Positions 34,440 through 45,570 of a stretch of DNA of 64,000 bases are shown piece after piece. The DNA comes from Fomes fomentarius (Eukaryota > Basidiomycota > Agaricomycetes > Polyporales > Polyporaceae). The position numbers and the translations under genes were made by a program. The notes beneath the pieces are model-generated. The model had not been told where the DNA came from, made no database searches, and was given only the letters and a program-made list of their open reading frames with translations. The stretch is taken from positions 2,170,001-2,234,000 of the forward strand of contig JABYQN010000010.1 in assembly GCA_022606135.1 (NCBI GenBank), read 5' to 3'. Numbering within the stretch: position 1 is the stretch's first letter; each line of letters begins with the position of its first letter.

Positions 34440-36542
34440 ATGACGTTCGCCACCCTTCGTGCCTTGCACTCCGCCATCGGCTCTGCGATAGACGAGATCG
34501 AGCGTGCATACCATGAGCGCCGTTCTGATCTTGAGTACCCTTCGCTGGACGAGCCATACTACCCTACTGCCAAGCATACCCCGGAAGAGGAACTTGCTGA
34601 AACGCTCAAGGCTGACCCAATTGTAGCAATGGCGTCCAAGCATATCGTTGCTGCATGCGGACAGTTGAGCACGACGGTGAACAAACCATGGTTTGGCTTG
34701 ATGGCGGATGTCAAGGCGGTACGTCTCCCCCTATCGCGCCAAAACGCGGCAAGTCTTGTCTTCAGTGACGCGAACATTCGGTCTGTAGGGCCAATTATCT
34801 GCATGCATCAGGTTCCTTGAGACTGCGAACATCATCGAGATTCTGCGTGAAGCTGGATCCAAGGGTCTCCATGTGGATTATATCCTCAAGGCCGTCCTGG
34901 ATCTCCGACCCAAGGTCCACGTTGACCAAGGAGAGGGTCCGCTCACTCCGTCCAGGCTCGGTACGTCCATCCATCTATTGCATGTTGTTCCGTTGATTGA
35001 CTTCGTGCTGCAGGTCATATTTTGAGGCTGCTCGCGACATCACACTATCTGCGGGAAGTCAAACCCAATGTCTTCGCGAACAACCGTCCCTCGTCGTTCA
35101 TCGACTCCGGCAAGTCTGTTGCACAGCTCCGTGAGGCGTAAGTACCCTCGTTCCAATTCCTGTATGAGAATGCTCCTGATTGATTGTCCGGACAGGCCGG
35201 AAAAAAAGTACAAGGATACAGACGGAGTAGCAGCCTTCGTAGCTTTGACGTACGTACATCCCCTAAATGCTTGCTATGATAACTGAAGCTACATGCTATT
35301 CTGACGTTCAAAGTGGAGACGAAGATATCAAGTTCACTTCATGCCTCACGGACTGGGCTCTCCCCGACCTTACACCCGAAGACCATATCGACACGAACTT
35401 CGCAGGCGACCTCAGTCCTCCCGCAGTGTCCGAGATCGAGACTAAATGCAAGCAGGCAGCGCCCAAGTGGGTGGCGCCCTTCAACCTGGCTTTCAACACG
35501 AAACTAGGATACTTCGATTGGCTCGAGCTGCCGGAGAACATTGGACGATTGAACCGGTTCGGTCATGCGATGACAGGAACACGCCAATGGGAGACGAAGG
35601 ATGGTATCCTCAAGGGTAGGTGCTATCCCATCTAAAGTCTGAGCACACGTTTAAGGATGTATGTCTACAGGGTTCTCTTGGGAGGATCTCCCTCATGGCT
35701 CGGTTCTCGTTGACGTCGGAGGCGGTATCGGCGCGACATCCATTATCGTGGCAGAGGCACATCCTCATCTGCGTGTGGTTGTTGAAGATCGCGCACGGGT
35801 AGTCTCCACTGCGGTTTCAGTACGTCTTCTTCCTCTTCGGCGCGACGTCGCTTTGAATGCATCCCTGCCTGACTGTCGGAATACCCAGGCCTGGGGTTCG
35901 CAGTACTCTCACCTTTTCGAATCCGGGCGCATGTCCTACCGTCCGCGCGACTTCTTCCATCCATGGGACGCACTGACACTCCCGGATCTTGTACCTATCA
36001 GTTCGCCCTCCGTGTTCCTCGTGCGACTTGTCCTGCACGACTGGCAGGACGACGATGCGCGGAAGTGAGTGTTCCGCAAATACATGGAGCCCGAGGATAC
36101 AACTAATATGCGAGCACCACATAGGATCCTGAGCCGGCTCCGCGACGCTGCGGGTGCTCACACAAAGCTGCTCATTGGAGACATGCTCCTTCCGTACGCA
36201 TGTGCCGATGATCCCGATGGGAGCGGGAGCGAGTCAGACGATGTATCAAAGACAGCATCACCCTTCGTTCCCTCCGACTCGCCCCTCCTCCCGAATCTAG
36301 GAAAGGCTAACGTGCATGGATACTTCGCCGACATCATGGTACGGTTTTGACATTGACATACATTCATGGTAGAAAATATGTTGTCTAAACATGACTTGTC
36401 CTAGATGATGGGCATGTTCGACGCTCAGGAGCGCACGGTTGACGAAATGAAGGCGTTAGCGCTGTCCGCCGGATGGAAGGTGACGGAGATCAGGAGGACG
36501 CCGGGGTCACTATGGGCATACACTACCGCTGTCCCGGTCTGA
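34440..36542 (+). CDS. O-methyltransferase OMT-C
   Basis: Starts at the ATG at 34,440 (MTFATLRALHSAIGSAIDEI) and ends at the TGA at 36,540-36,542 (GSLWAYTTAVPV). About nine exons with short introns (donors GTACGT, GTAAGT, GTAGGT). Segments in order: ACGQLSTTVNKPWFG, FLETANIIEILREAG (winged-helix part), HILRLLATSHYLREVKPNVF, KYKDTDGVAAFVALT, GFSWEDLPHGSVLVDVGGGI (SAM motif I), RVVVEDRARVV, WGSQYSHLFESGRMSYR, LVRLVLHDWQDDDARK (catalytic His), ILSRLRDAAGAHTKLLIGD, and the last exon MMGMFDAQERTVDEM. It is more divergent from OMT-A and OMT-B than they are from each other and lies on the opposite strand. Substrate unknown. Its 3' end converges on F-box gene F3 with about 200 bases between. Confidence 0.9.
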
Positions 36543-36743
36543 TATGGCGTCCCATGGGGACCGTGGATATGGTTGTGATTGTGGAGTTAGGAGGCGATAC
36601 AAATAGAAGTTGATACAACGCGAGTCAGCGGGGAGATTCTTCGAGCCAACCATCCCAATGAACAAGAACAACAGGCTCTCCACAACAATACCATCACGAA
36701 CGGCGACGTACATTACGATGTTCGTTTCGCGTCTCCAACAGTG

Positions 36744-38619
36744 TCACCATCCCACTACGCCTAGCTGGGAGTATGTGTGACGACATGCTGTTATGTCGCC
36801 TTCAATCGATCACCAGGCAGATTAAAACTGAAACAAGATGCACGCACGTTGACTCTTGAGTTTTTCAAGATGGTATAGCACCTGGAACACATCGTGCCTC
36901 ATGTCGAGTCCCGACCACAGGTAGTACCTTGTGAATCCCTCCTCAGCTTCCTCGATAGGGCGTCCCAGTCCCCCAACGAGGGGGAACAGCCGGTGGAGGG
37001 CTCGTGCGAGACGAGGAATGTCGGTGGGGAGTGTGATGCGCCCGCGATATTCATCCCGCGCCAACGTCAACCACGTTAACGTCCTCGGGTGTTCAAGGCC
37101 AGGCGCACCAGTGGCGATGGTCTCGAGTTGGACTAGGTCATCCTCTGTTACACTAGCGACCTCGACGTCGAGGGTCTCGAGTTGTGGGCGAGCGAGTGCA
37201 AGGTCGACGAGGGCGAGGAGGGACGGACGTAGAATTGTGACTCCGCTGGGTTGCCAGATGTGCTGCACCGGTTCGCTCGCATCAGAGGAGAGGGAGAGTC
37301 GGCGGAGGCGCGGCCACGCGAACTTGATGAGCAAGATGTCCGCATCGGAGAGAGAGAGCGTCCGGAGTTTGACGTGCAGACGCACATCCTCGAGGTGGGG
37401 AAGGGTAAGGATGGAGTGCGCAAGGTCAGCGAAGGCAACCTCCATGCGCTCGCCACTTCCGTCGCTAAACGCTTCGACATCAAAGTTGATGCTAAGATGC
37501 AGTTGTTGGAGGACTTGGACTGTGGGCAGAGCAAAAAGAGTCTCCAACGGAGGCAGAATGTCTGCGATATATTTCGCTTGGCTCTGCACCGACAGAGACG
37601 TCAGGTCCGACGAAGATATCTGAGCGACCATCCATACGAGGGTAGCAGGAGCACCGGATGTCGTCAACCGTCGCAGGGCAAGAAAGGCTCCCTCACTCCC
37701 GGGTGGACTTTCCGCGTCCCGTACGTCACTCAGAGTCGTGGACAAGTCCGTAAGGTAAGGGAACGTTCCGATCTGATGAAAGCTCGCATCGTCCACCTGT
37801 CCGACTTTAAGCGACTTGAGAGAACGCAGTGAAAATAAGGGACTGTTGAGCTGAAGATACATGTAGCCGTTAGATGAGAAGTGGGCGAGGTCTGGGCGAG
37901 TGTCCGCAATCGCAGCGAGATCCTGGGCCACATGGACACTGTACCCATACTTGGTGCAGGGGCTAATGGACACCAATGAGAGCGAGGGGGTTGCACACAG
38001 CGCTCTCAGTAGCTGTAACACGGGAGCATGTCCGAGGGATTCCGCCCAACACAGGATGTGCAGGTTGGGGAGGAGAGCGGCACCCTTGGTCTGGTAGCGT
38101 CTGACGAGAGTGTCCATGACAGACGGCTCGAGTGCGGCATGTTGAAAATCGAGATATCGCACCCTAGAGGCTAAACGGTCGAACTGCTGCCATTCTGCTG
38201 CGAATATCTCGCCATCGAGGGCCTGAATTGATCAGAGCAGTTGCATCAGCATGAGTGAAACAGCGCAATTGTGTGAATGTAAGAATTACATAGAATATCT
38301 CCTTCCGGGCGAGCCCAAAATAGAGCGGGTCCGAGTCGATCTCCTTCCGAGTTAAGCACGAGAAGATCTTAAGAAGAGGTAGGAGCCCGACGTGAAGGCA
38401 CGTCCATAGCGTCTTGGAGGCAGGCTCTGAGAAAGCTCTACACGTCAAAGCTGCGTTTACCAGAGTCCGACGTATGACGACAGTCTCATGTCCAAGATGG
38501 AGTTCAAGACTGTCAAATCCCGAAGTGATGGAACGGGGTGAGAGGTCGAGCTGGCCAAACACGGCATGAACGACATCAATGTTCGTGAGGAACCTCTGAA
38601 CAGATGGTGTCTGAGACAT
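36744..38619 (-). CDS. F-box/LRR protein F3
   Basis: Three exons (38619-38290, 38222-36848, 36787-36744) give 582 aa. The N-terminus MSQTPSVQRFLTNIDVVHAV through AALTCRAFSEPASKTLWTCL is the F-box region. Exon 2 carries leucine-rich segments (LRSLKSLKVGQVDDASF, LPHLEDVRLHVKLRTLSL, WPRLRRLSLS, RPQLETLDVEVASVTEDDL) and ends IPRLARALHRLFPLVGGLG. The last exon encodes the family tail PCRHTYSQLGVVGW. Both introns have the family positions and phases. Expected to act as the substrate receptor of an SCF ubiquitin ligase. It has a class-1 promoter, shared with F4, F6 and F9. Confidence 0.82.
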
Positions 38620-38745
38620 TGATGCCTGCCACTGGTGTCACCCTGGTCGTCAGTTTCACGATGAAGTGAGTGATCGGCTGTATCACCTGTCGTTTTCTGT
38701 AGGAGAGCAGATGATAAAGATCTGTGAACTTGATGGTGAGTTGTA
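38620..38745 (-). promoter_or_regulatory. Class-1 F-box promoter block (F3)
   Basis: About 125 bases directly upstream of the F3 ATG are strongly similar to those upstream of F4, F6 and F9 (TGGTCGTCAG..TTCACGATG on the plus strand, then GTATCACCTG and GTAGGAGAGC). Such conservation between paralogues suggests a shared promoter or leader. Confidence 0.6.
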
Positions 38746-38865
38746 GGCGAAGCCTCGTGCATCACGTGAACGTACACACGTGTATATGGTAACGTTCGCG
38801 CGCCGACTGCAAGGTCGAGCGCTTCTCAAACTGACTCACGACTCTGTGCTTACGGCCCATTCCTA

Positions 38866-39085
38866 GCGGCCAGTGGTTGTGCACAACTGGCCAGACGATG
38901 ATGGGTGACAGTAAGCATCCAGCGCTTCAGCGACTGCGTTCAGGGAACTTTGAGATGCCTAAACTGCCCGATCGTGTGCGACTCGCGGAGGCACCGTGAT
39001 AAACGGTGAGATTTAGTAAGCTCCTCCAACTAGATATGATATAGAACCCGTGGCGTTGTTCCTTGAACCGGAGGCAAAGTAAGAA
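38866..39085 (+). pseudogene. O-methyltransferase micro-relic in repeated spacer
   Basis: Begins with a block matching the HNWPDD region of the O-methyltransferases (GTTGTGCACAACTGGCC at about 38,876). It then passes into spacer sequence (CGACTGCGTTCAGGGAA, CGACTCGCGGAGGCAC, GAGGCAAAGTAA) that recurs at 43,540-43,730 and 47,835-48,170. This is a degraded gene end carried along with the F-box units. Confidence 0.6.
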
Positions 39086-39252
39086 CAAGGAGAGGTTGAC
39101 ACAAAGTACATATGCTATATGCTACCAAGTGTTTCCCCATTTATCAACTCATGGCAATAACATGAGGCTCTCGGGAACAATACCATAAACACACGCGTGC
39201 ATTGTGATGTTCGCCCCGCATCTCCAACTCATCCGACTGCGCCTAGCTCAGA

Positions 39253-41055
39253 TTATGTATGACGACATGCTGTTAGTGTTGCCTTTCATCAATCACAAGG
39301 ACCAAGAAACGGAAACAAGATGCACTCACGTTGACTCTTGAGCTTCTCCAGTTGGTACACCACCTGAAACACATCGTATTTCATGTCGAATTCTGACCAC
39401 CGGAAGTAGCTTGTAATCTGTCCGTCCTTGCCTTCCTTGATAGGGCGTCCAAGTGGGCTGCCAACAAAGGGGAACAGCCGGTGCAGGGCTCGTACGAGAC
39501 GAGGAATGTCGGTGGGGAATCTGATGTGCTCTCGATAACGATCCCGCGCCAACGTCAACCGCTCTAACATCCTCGGGTGTTCGAGTCCAGGCACACCATT
39601 GGAGATCCTCTCGAGTTGAACAAGGTCATCCTCTGTGACGCTAGCCACCTCGACCTCGAGGGACTCGAGTTGTGGACGGGCGAGCGCAAGGTCGACGAGG
39701 GCGAGAAGAGAGGGACGGAGGGGATGAACCCTTTCATGTGCATCAAAGGAGAGGGAGAGTCGGCGAAGGCGCGGCCACGCAGACTTGATGAGCACGATGT
39801 CCGTGTCGGAGACAGATAGCGTCCGGTCTTGGGGACACAGGCGCACATATTCGAGGTGGCGAAGGGGAAGGATGGATTGCACGAGGTCAGTGAAGGAAAC
39901 CTCCATGTCCCCCTCTGTCCAAAGTTCGCCATGGAAATTTATGTCAAGATCGAGTCGCTGGAGGGACTGGACTGCGGGGAGTGCAAATGCAGTCTCCAAC
40001 GGAGGCAGAATGTCTGCGAGATGTTCCCCGTCAATGCTCACTGACAGCGACGTCAGGTTCGGCGAAGAGATCTGGGTGATCATCCATACGAGGTTAGCAG
40101 GAGCGCCGTGAGTCGTCAACCAGCGCAGAGCAGGAAAGGTAGGATTTATCTGCGACAGTGTACGAGCCGAGTGCACGGATGGACTGTCGGCGTCGTGCTC
40201 GTCACTGAGGGCAGTTGACAAGCCTGTAAGGTAAGGGAACGTTCCGATCTGATAGAAGCTCGCATCATCCACCTTTCCGACGTTAAGCGACTTGAGAGAA
40301 CGTATTGATAATAAGGGGTTGTTGAACTGAAGACGCAGGGAGCCGGTAGATGAGAAGTGGTCCAGGTCCGGGCGAACTTCCGCGATTGCAGCGAGATCCT
40401 GGGCCACGCTGTCACTGGACGAAAACCTAGTCTCGATCTGGGGACTGATGGATACCAACGCAAGTGAGGGACCTGCACACAGCGCCCTCAGCAGCTGTAA
40501 CGTGTGAGCCCTCCCGAGGGCTTCGCGCCAAAACAGGATGCGCAGGTTGGGGAGGAGAGCGGCACCCTTGGTCTGGCAGCGTCTGAGGAGAGCGTCCACA
40601 ACAGACGGCTCGGGCGCGCCATATCGGAGGAAATCGACATATCGCACCCTGGACGCGAGACGGTCGAAGCGCTCCCATTCCGCTTCTGAGATGTCGCCTT
40701 CAAAATCCTGTATTCACCAGAGCATCTGCATCAGTGAATGTGTGGATATGAGAAATACATAGACATAGAATATCACCTGCTCGTCTCTGTACAACTCGAA
40801 AACCTTGAGAAGAGGTAAGAGTCCGATGTGGAGGCATCTCCATAGCGTCTTGGAGGCAAGCTCTGAGAAAGCCCTACATGTCAAAGCTGCGTTTACCAGA
40901 GTGCGACGTGTGACGATAGCGTCACGCCCAAGATGCAATGGACGGCTGTCCAAGTACGAAGGGATTGGGTGGGGGAAGAGGTCGAGGTGGTCAAATACGG
41001 CGTGAACAACATCAGTGTTCGCGAGGAATCTACGAACAGATGGCGTCTGAGACAT
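39253..41055 (-). CDS. F-box/LRR protein F4
   Basis: Exon 1 runs 41055-40765, or two codons further to 40759 where a better GTATTT donor lies. Exon 2 is 40707-39330 and exon 3 39269-39253, giving about 561 aa. The F-box region is MSQTPSVRRFLANTDVVHAV through ALTCRAFSELASKTLWRCL. Exon 2 has the family leucine-rich segments (LRHLEYVRLCPQDRTLSVSD, WPRLRRLSLSFD, LESLEVEVASVTEDDL). Exon 3 is cut short by a TAA (PCRHT then stop), so the conserved SELGV tail is missing. The donor at the family position is GTCTAT, which is weak. Otherwise the gene is open throughout. Confidence 0.75.
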
Positions 41056-41170
41056 TGATGCCCGTTAGTGACACTGGTCGTCAGCTTCACGATGGAGTTA
41101 GTGATCGGCGGTATCACCTGTATATCACTGTAGGAGAGCTGATGGTGAAGATCTGTGGACGTGTGAACCA
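41056..41170 (-). promoter_or_regulatory. Class-1 F-box promoter block (F4)
   Basis: Matches the block upstream of F3, F6 and F9 base for base over long stretches (CACTGGTCGTCAGCTTCACG, GTATCACCTGTAT, GTAGGAGAGCTGATGGTGAA). Confidence 0.6.
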
Positions 41171-41215
41171 TGAGCCGATGGCTTCGTGTTGTGCCCCGTG
41201 CGAACCGCCGCGTTA

Positions 41216-42489
41216 ACTACGTTAACCGCCAGTCATTATTCCGTAGCGCTGCCCACCCTGGCCAGTCATCATACACTTGCCAGTCACTACCGGTTACTGC
41301 TATTGACTACATTATTGTGTGGTACAGTGGCGTTTCTCGAGTGCGCTACAATCATTGCCGATAATAACAGCGTATCACGGGGTAGCAATGTACTATGCCA
41401 GTGGGAGAGAAAGAAGTGAGACAATTATGAAGAAGAGGCAACAGACACCGCTGCTCGCCGCGGCTAGGCTAAAAATGGGTGATTACAGCGATTCTATGAA
41501 ATGCTGCTCGAATAGATGGACAGGCTGGAAGGACAAGGAGACAGGTCGTTCCACACCGTGCTATGGTACACAGTGCACAACAGTCAACCACTGGAATGGA
41601 CAGCTAGGCGAAACCTACGACATTCATTCACCACGGCACTCGCACAGGCTCCTCAATAACTCTGATCGCAAGATGGAGAGAAACCAACAGAACCGTGATT
41701 GTGACTGGTTCCGATGCGCTGCATTTCGTGATTCGATGTGGGCTGGCCCTAGAACCCGACGCGCAGCTCCCAATAACTGTCAGGATATGCTGCGCCAACG
41801 ATGATCGTGACATCAGTGAGAGAGTCATCGCGCAAGTCGCTCCAGGTCTATTGACACAAGCTTCGTGCGAACGTGAACCACCTAAACGACTACGTCGGGT
41901 TCGAGTTCAACCGAGGGGCCTCAAGCTCAAGCTCCAGATCAGGAGGAGCGGCACGTCCGCCTGCTCGAGCCGCGTCATGGCTGCCCGACCGTCTCAAGTC
42001 GAGGATGGCGCCTGGGCAAGGATTGAGGAGCGGAGGACTCGGAAGTGGTCGAGTCTGCGCGTAGGCCACCATGGGCGGCGGTACCTCTCTTCTGCGTCGA
42101 ATCGTAACGTGGGAGATGTCAAGAACTGGGAGGAGAGTTAGGTGATTCTGCGCGCGCGCGAGAGGAGTACCCGATATTTTGGACCTGGTCCGACACTCTC
42201 ACCGACTCTTGAAGAGACTTAGTACAGAATGGCCGGGCAGAGAGTTAGACGCCGCGATAGCCCGTGCGCGTTTCTTCCCACGCTCTCGCAAGAGGGTTCG
42301 GAATCATAGTAATACTTGTGTTTCGATCACTACATGATCTGCTGCAAGGTCGTCATATCTCAACTCTACATTTCATTCGTCCTACAGAAACGAAATTCAA
42401 GCTCCCCCTGAGTATCGGTGGCGTCTCTCAATCTTCGGTGTATATTCCCATTGTGCATCCGGTCACAGAGTCCGAGCTCGAGAGGATAT
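41216..42489. other. Spacer, no gene recognised
   Basis: Contains one moderately long plus-strand open frame (41,695-42,141) rich in Arg and Ser, without any recognisable domain and with no paralogue in the window. A short GC dinucleotide run lies near 42,150. Confidence 0.3.
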
Positions 42490-42600
42490 CAGACGGAAAA
42501 GGAGCCCTATTTAACGCGGACGAGGATGGGAACAGCTCGATGATTAACGCGCCGTGGTGCACTCGGGAAAGGAGATCAGGCGAGCATGTATGTGAGTTCA
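42490..42600 (+). pseudogene. Aminotransferase exon 1 fragment
   Basis: Matches the last third of exon 1 of the 16,915 gene. AAGGAGCCCTATTTAACGC corresponds to the KELFNA region, GGGAACAGCTCGATGAT to GSSSTM, and GCGAGCATGTATGTGAGT to the GEHE exon end with its donor. It is broken internally and is followed at once by a bestrophin fragment. Confidence 0.6.
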
Positions 42601-42609
42601 GCTCTCCCT

Positions 42610-42985
42610 CTCGCCACTCTTTTCTTTGCGCACGCACTACATACATAGCGTACCCCACGCGATAACCACTCGCTCGCTCTCTCAGGCTACCGCCCGTACA
42701 ATGCGCGCACCCTAAGTATGCCACAGATCACGGCCGCCTTCCTCGGCAATGACCAACCGATAGTCACCACGGCCACCGCACATTCGTACGTCTCCTGCCC
42801 TTTCTCTGTCCGCTCCGCGTCGATGATGAGGCGTCGGGTGGATCTGGCGGCCGTCCTTCTCCACACCGTCTCAGGCTGTGCTACAGGTCCGTCTCTCGCT
42901 CCCCGTGCCGGCTCTATTCTCACATGCGCTCTATGTGGGCAGCTGTCGACGGTCGTTTCCATCCCGCTTGAGACCAACGGCAAGC
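42610..42985 (+). pseudogene. Bestrophin 5' fragment (exons 1-3)
   Basis: Matches the promoter and first three exons of the gene at 59,795-63,727 but on the opposite strand. The upstream TCTCGCCACTCTTTTC block, ATGCCACAGA (42,719) and the VLLHTVSG segment, then GTCCGTCTCTCGCTC, correspond to exons 1-3 and intron 2 of the parent. It stops within exon 3 at AAGCTCG (about 42,985), where O-methyltransferase sequence starts. Confidence 0.75.
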
Positions 42986-43455
42986 TCGTTGTGGAAGATC
43001 GTGGCAAGTTATCTCTACCGCAACTTCAGTATGCCACCTATTTGCGCTCGACCCCCCTCTGAACACGTTCTATCACGGTCTGCAGCCCTGGGAACCATAG
43101 TACGCGCACCTCTTCTGACCCAGGCGCATGTCCTTCTGCCCGCGCGACCTCTTTAAGTTCTGGAACACCACGTCTCAGCCTGATACCTTCTCCTGCAGTA
43201 TTCCTGACCGGCTGCCAGTGGTTCTGCACAACTGGCCGGATGACGATGCACGGAAAACTGTATCACTCCAGATCGCAGCTGCATGACAGTGACGCGGACC
43301 AAAGTCCATATGTACTATTGCAGATGCTGGGCGTGTTCGACCCAAAGGAGCATACGGTTGACGAGATGAAGCTCTCTGCGGGGTGGAAGGTGACTGAGAT
43401 CAGGAGGGAGCTTGGGTCTCTATGGGCGTACATCATTGCCGCCCTCCTGGTCTGA
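42985..43455 (+). pseudogene. O-methyltransferase 3' fragment OMT-D
   Basis: Begins at LVVEDRGK, equivalent to RVVVEDRAR of OMT-C. It continues through degraded GRMSFCPRDLFKFW-like and VVLHNWPDDDARK-like segments (about 43,217-43,258), skips the next exon, and ends with an open last exon, MLGVFDPKEHTVDEMKLSAG to GSLWAYIIAALLV, stop at 43,453. It has no start, dimerisation part or SAM motif I. Confidence 0.8.
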
Positions 43456-43539
43456 CATGACGTGCGACGGTCGCGCAGCATATGAACATGGAAGGGAGGA
43501 GAGTGGCGACGGATTGATGATATACTCGAGCTACACCGA

Positions 43540-43735
43540 TATTAGCAAGTGACCGTCAGACAGTCTACCGAATGAAACGATTCAGGCAGCAAACAAATGC
43601 GTGACTCGCGGAAGCACACAGGGTCATGAGATTTTTGAGCTCCTCCAACTCAGGCAGATTTCGCATGAGAACCGGTGGTGTTGTGGAGGTGGAGGCAAAG
43701 TAACCAACGAGGATGAAACCTCAGGCCCAACGGCC
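43540..43735 (+). repeat. Repeated F-box spacer block
   Basis: Similar to 38,985-39,085 and 48,110-48,170 (GCGACTCGCGGAAGCAC, GAGCTCCTCCAACT, GGAGGCAAAGTAA). It lies downstream of F5 as the others lie downstream of F4 and F6, showing that F-box gene and spacer were duplicated together. Confidence 0.65.
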
Positions 43736-43800
43736 GCGTACGATCGAATGATCTTTCGCATTTCCTGCGTGCTGTTGTGACTGGGTCTCAAAGGAATCCA

Positions 43801-45570
43801 CTACGTGAAGGAATTCACTACGCCTAGCTCCCAGACATTGTCACGGCATGCTGTTTGTTATATGGCCTTTCATCAACGATCAGGCTGAACATACGGAGAT
43901 CAGAGGCACGCACGTTGACTCTTGAGCTTCTCCAGCTCGTTCAGCACCCGGAACACATCGTGTTCCATGTCGCTTGCTAACCACGAGTAGTATCTATCAC
44001 CGTCTTTGGCAAATAACGTAGTGGGCTGTCCCAGTCCGCCAGCGAACGGGAACAACCGGTGGAGGGCTCCGTGCGAGACGAGGGATGTCGGTGGGGAACG
44101 CGATGCGCTTGCGATAATCATCCCGCGCCAACGTCAACCACTTCAACGCCGTCGTCGGGTGTTCAAGTCCAGGCGCACCAGTGTAGATACTCTCGAGTTG
44201 GATAATGTCATCCTCTGTTACGCTAGCTACCTCGACATCGAGGGTCTCGAGGTGTGGACGGGCGAGCGCAAGGTCGGCGAGGGCGGGGAGGGACGGACGG
44301 AGGACTGACACTGAGACTGGAGGTTGCCAGGCGTGCTGAACCTCGCAGAAGGATAACGAGAGCTGGCGAAGGCGCGGCCACGCGAACTTGACGAGCACGA
44401 TGTCCGCGTCGGAGAGAGAGAGCGTGCGGAGTCGGACACGCAGACGCACATCCTCGAGGTGGCGGAGGGGAAGGATGGAATGCGCGAGGTCAGCGAAGGC
44501 AAGCTCCAGAACTTCTGCTCCACCTTGGTCCGCAGACGCTCTGACATCAAGATGGAGTTGCTGGAGGGACTGGACTGCGGGCAGTGCAAAAACAGTCTCT
44601 AAAGTAGGCAGAACGGCCGCGAAATGTGCCACCTGAATCCTCACCGACAGAGACGTCAGGCTCCGCGAAGAGATCTGGGTGATCATCCATACGAGGTTAG
44701 CAGGAGCGCCGGAAGTCGTCAACCTGCGGAGAGCAGGAAAGCTAGGCTCTCCCTGCGACAGTTTACGAGCCACATGCACGTCGGGTGATCTGTCGGCATC
44801 GTGTACGTGACCGAGGGCAGTGGACAAGTCTGTAAGATAAGGGAACGTTCCGATCTTATAGAAGCTCGCATCATCCACTTCCGCGACTTTGAGCGACTTG
44901 AGAGAACGCATTGAGAGTATTGGGCTGTTGAACTGAAGACACAGGGTGCCATACGATGAGAGATGGCCCAGGTCTGGGCGAGTTTCTGTTATCGCAGCGA
45001 GATCCTGGACCTCGTCGTCACTGTACCAAAACCTATACACGATGCAGGGGCTGATGTAGACCAACGAGAGCGAGGGAGCTGCACATAGCGTCCTCAGCAG
45101 CTGTAACCTGTCAGCATCTCCACGAGATTCGGGCCAACACAGAATGCGCAGGTTGGGGAGGAGAGCTGCACCCCTGGTGTGGCAGCGTTTGATGAGAGCG
45201 TCCACGAGAGACGGCCCGAGCACGGTGTGACCGAAATCGAGGTAACGCATCCAGGAGGCGATACGGTCAAACCGCTGCCATTCTGCTGCTGAGATCTCGC
45301 CGTCGAGTTCCTGAACGGGCCAGGATCAGTTACAGATCGCGTCCGCCTGTGTGAGTTGATGACTGACATAGGATGGGTTCTGACGAACCGAGGCATCAAT
45401 CTCTTTGAAGCACGAGAAGGTCTCGAGAAGAGGTGAGAGCCCGAGATGAAGGCACGTCCACAGCGTCTTGGAGGCAGGCTCCGAGAACGCTCTACAGGTC
45501 AAAGCTGCGTTTGCAAGAGTGCGACGTGCGACGACAGCGTCATGTCTCGAAGTGTGGAAGTCAGTGATTG
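43801..45570 (-). pseudogene. F-box/LRR pseudogene F5 (N-terminus lost, frameshift)
   Basis: The F-box region begins only at ITDFHTSRHDAVVARRTLAN; the first 27 or so residues and the start codon are replaced by retroelement gag sequence. Exon 1 ends at 45,368 (donor GTCAGT). Exon 2 runs from 45,310 and is open to about 44,075, where one extra base in the LARALHR codons shifts the frame. The remaining exon 2 and the last exon (43850-43801, PCRDNVWELGVVNSFT) are otherwise intact. Leucine-rich segments match F3 and F4. Both defects make a functional product unlikely. Confidence 0.85.

Noticed and set aside
41695..42141. 148-codon Arg-rich plus-strand open frame
   Set aside because: No domain, no splice context and no similar sequence elsewhere in the window; composition suggests chance.
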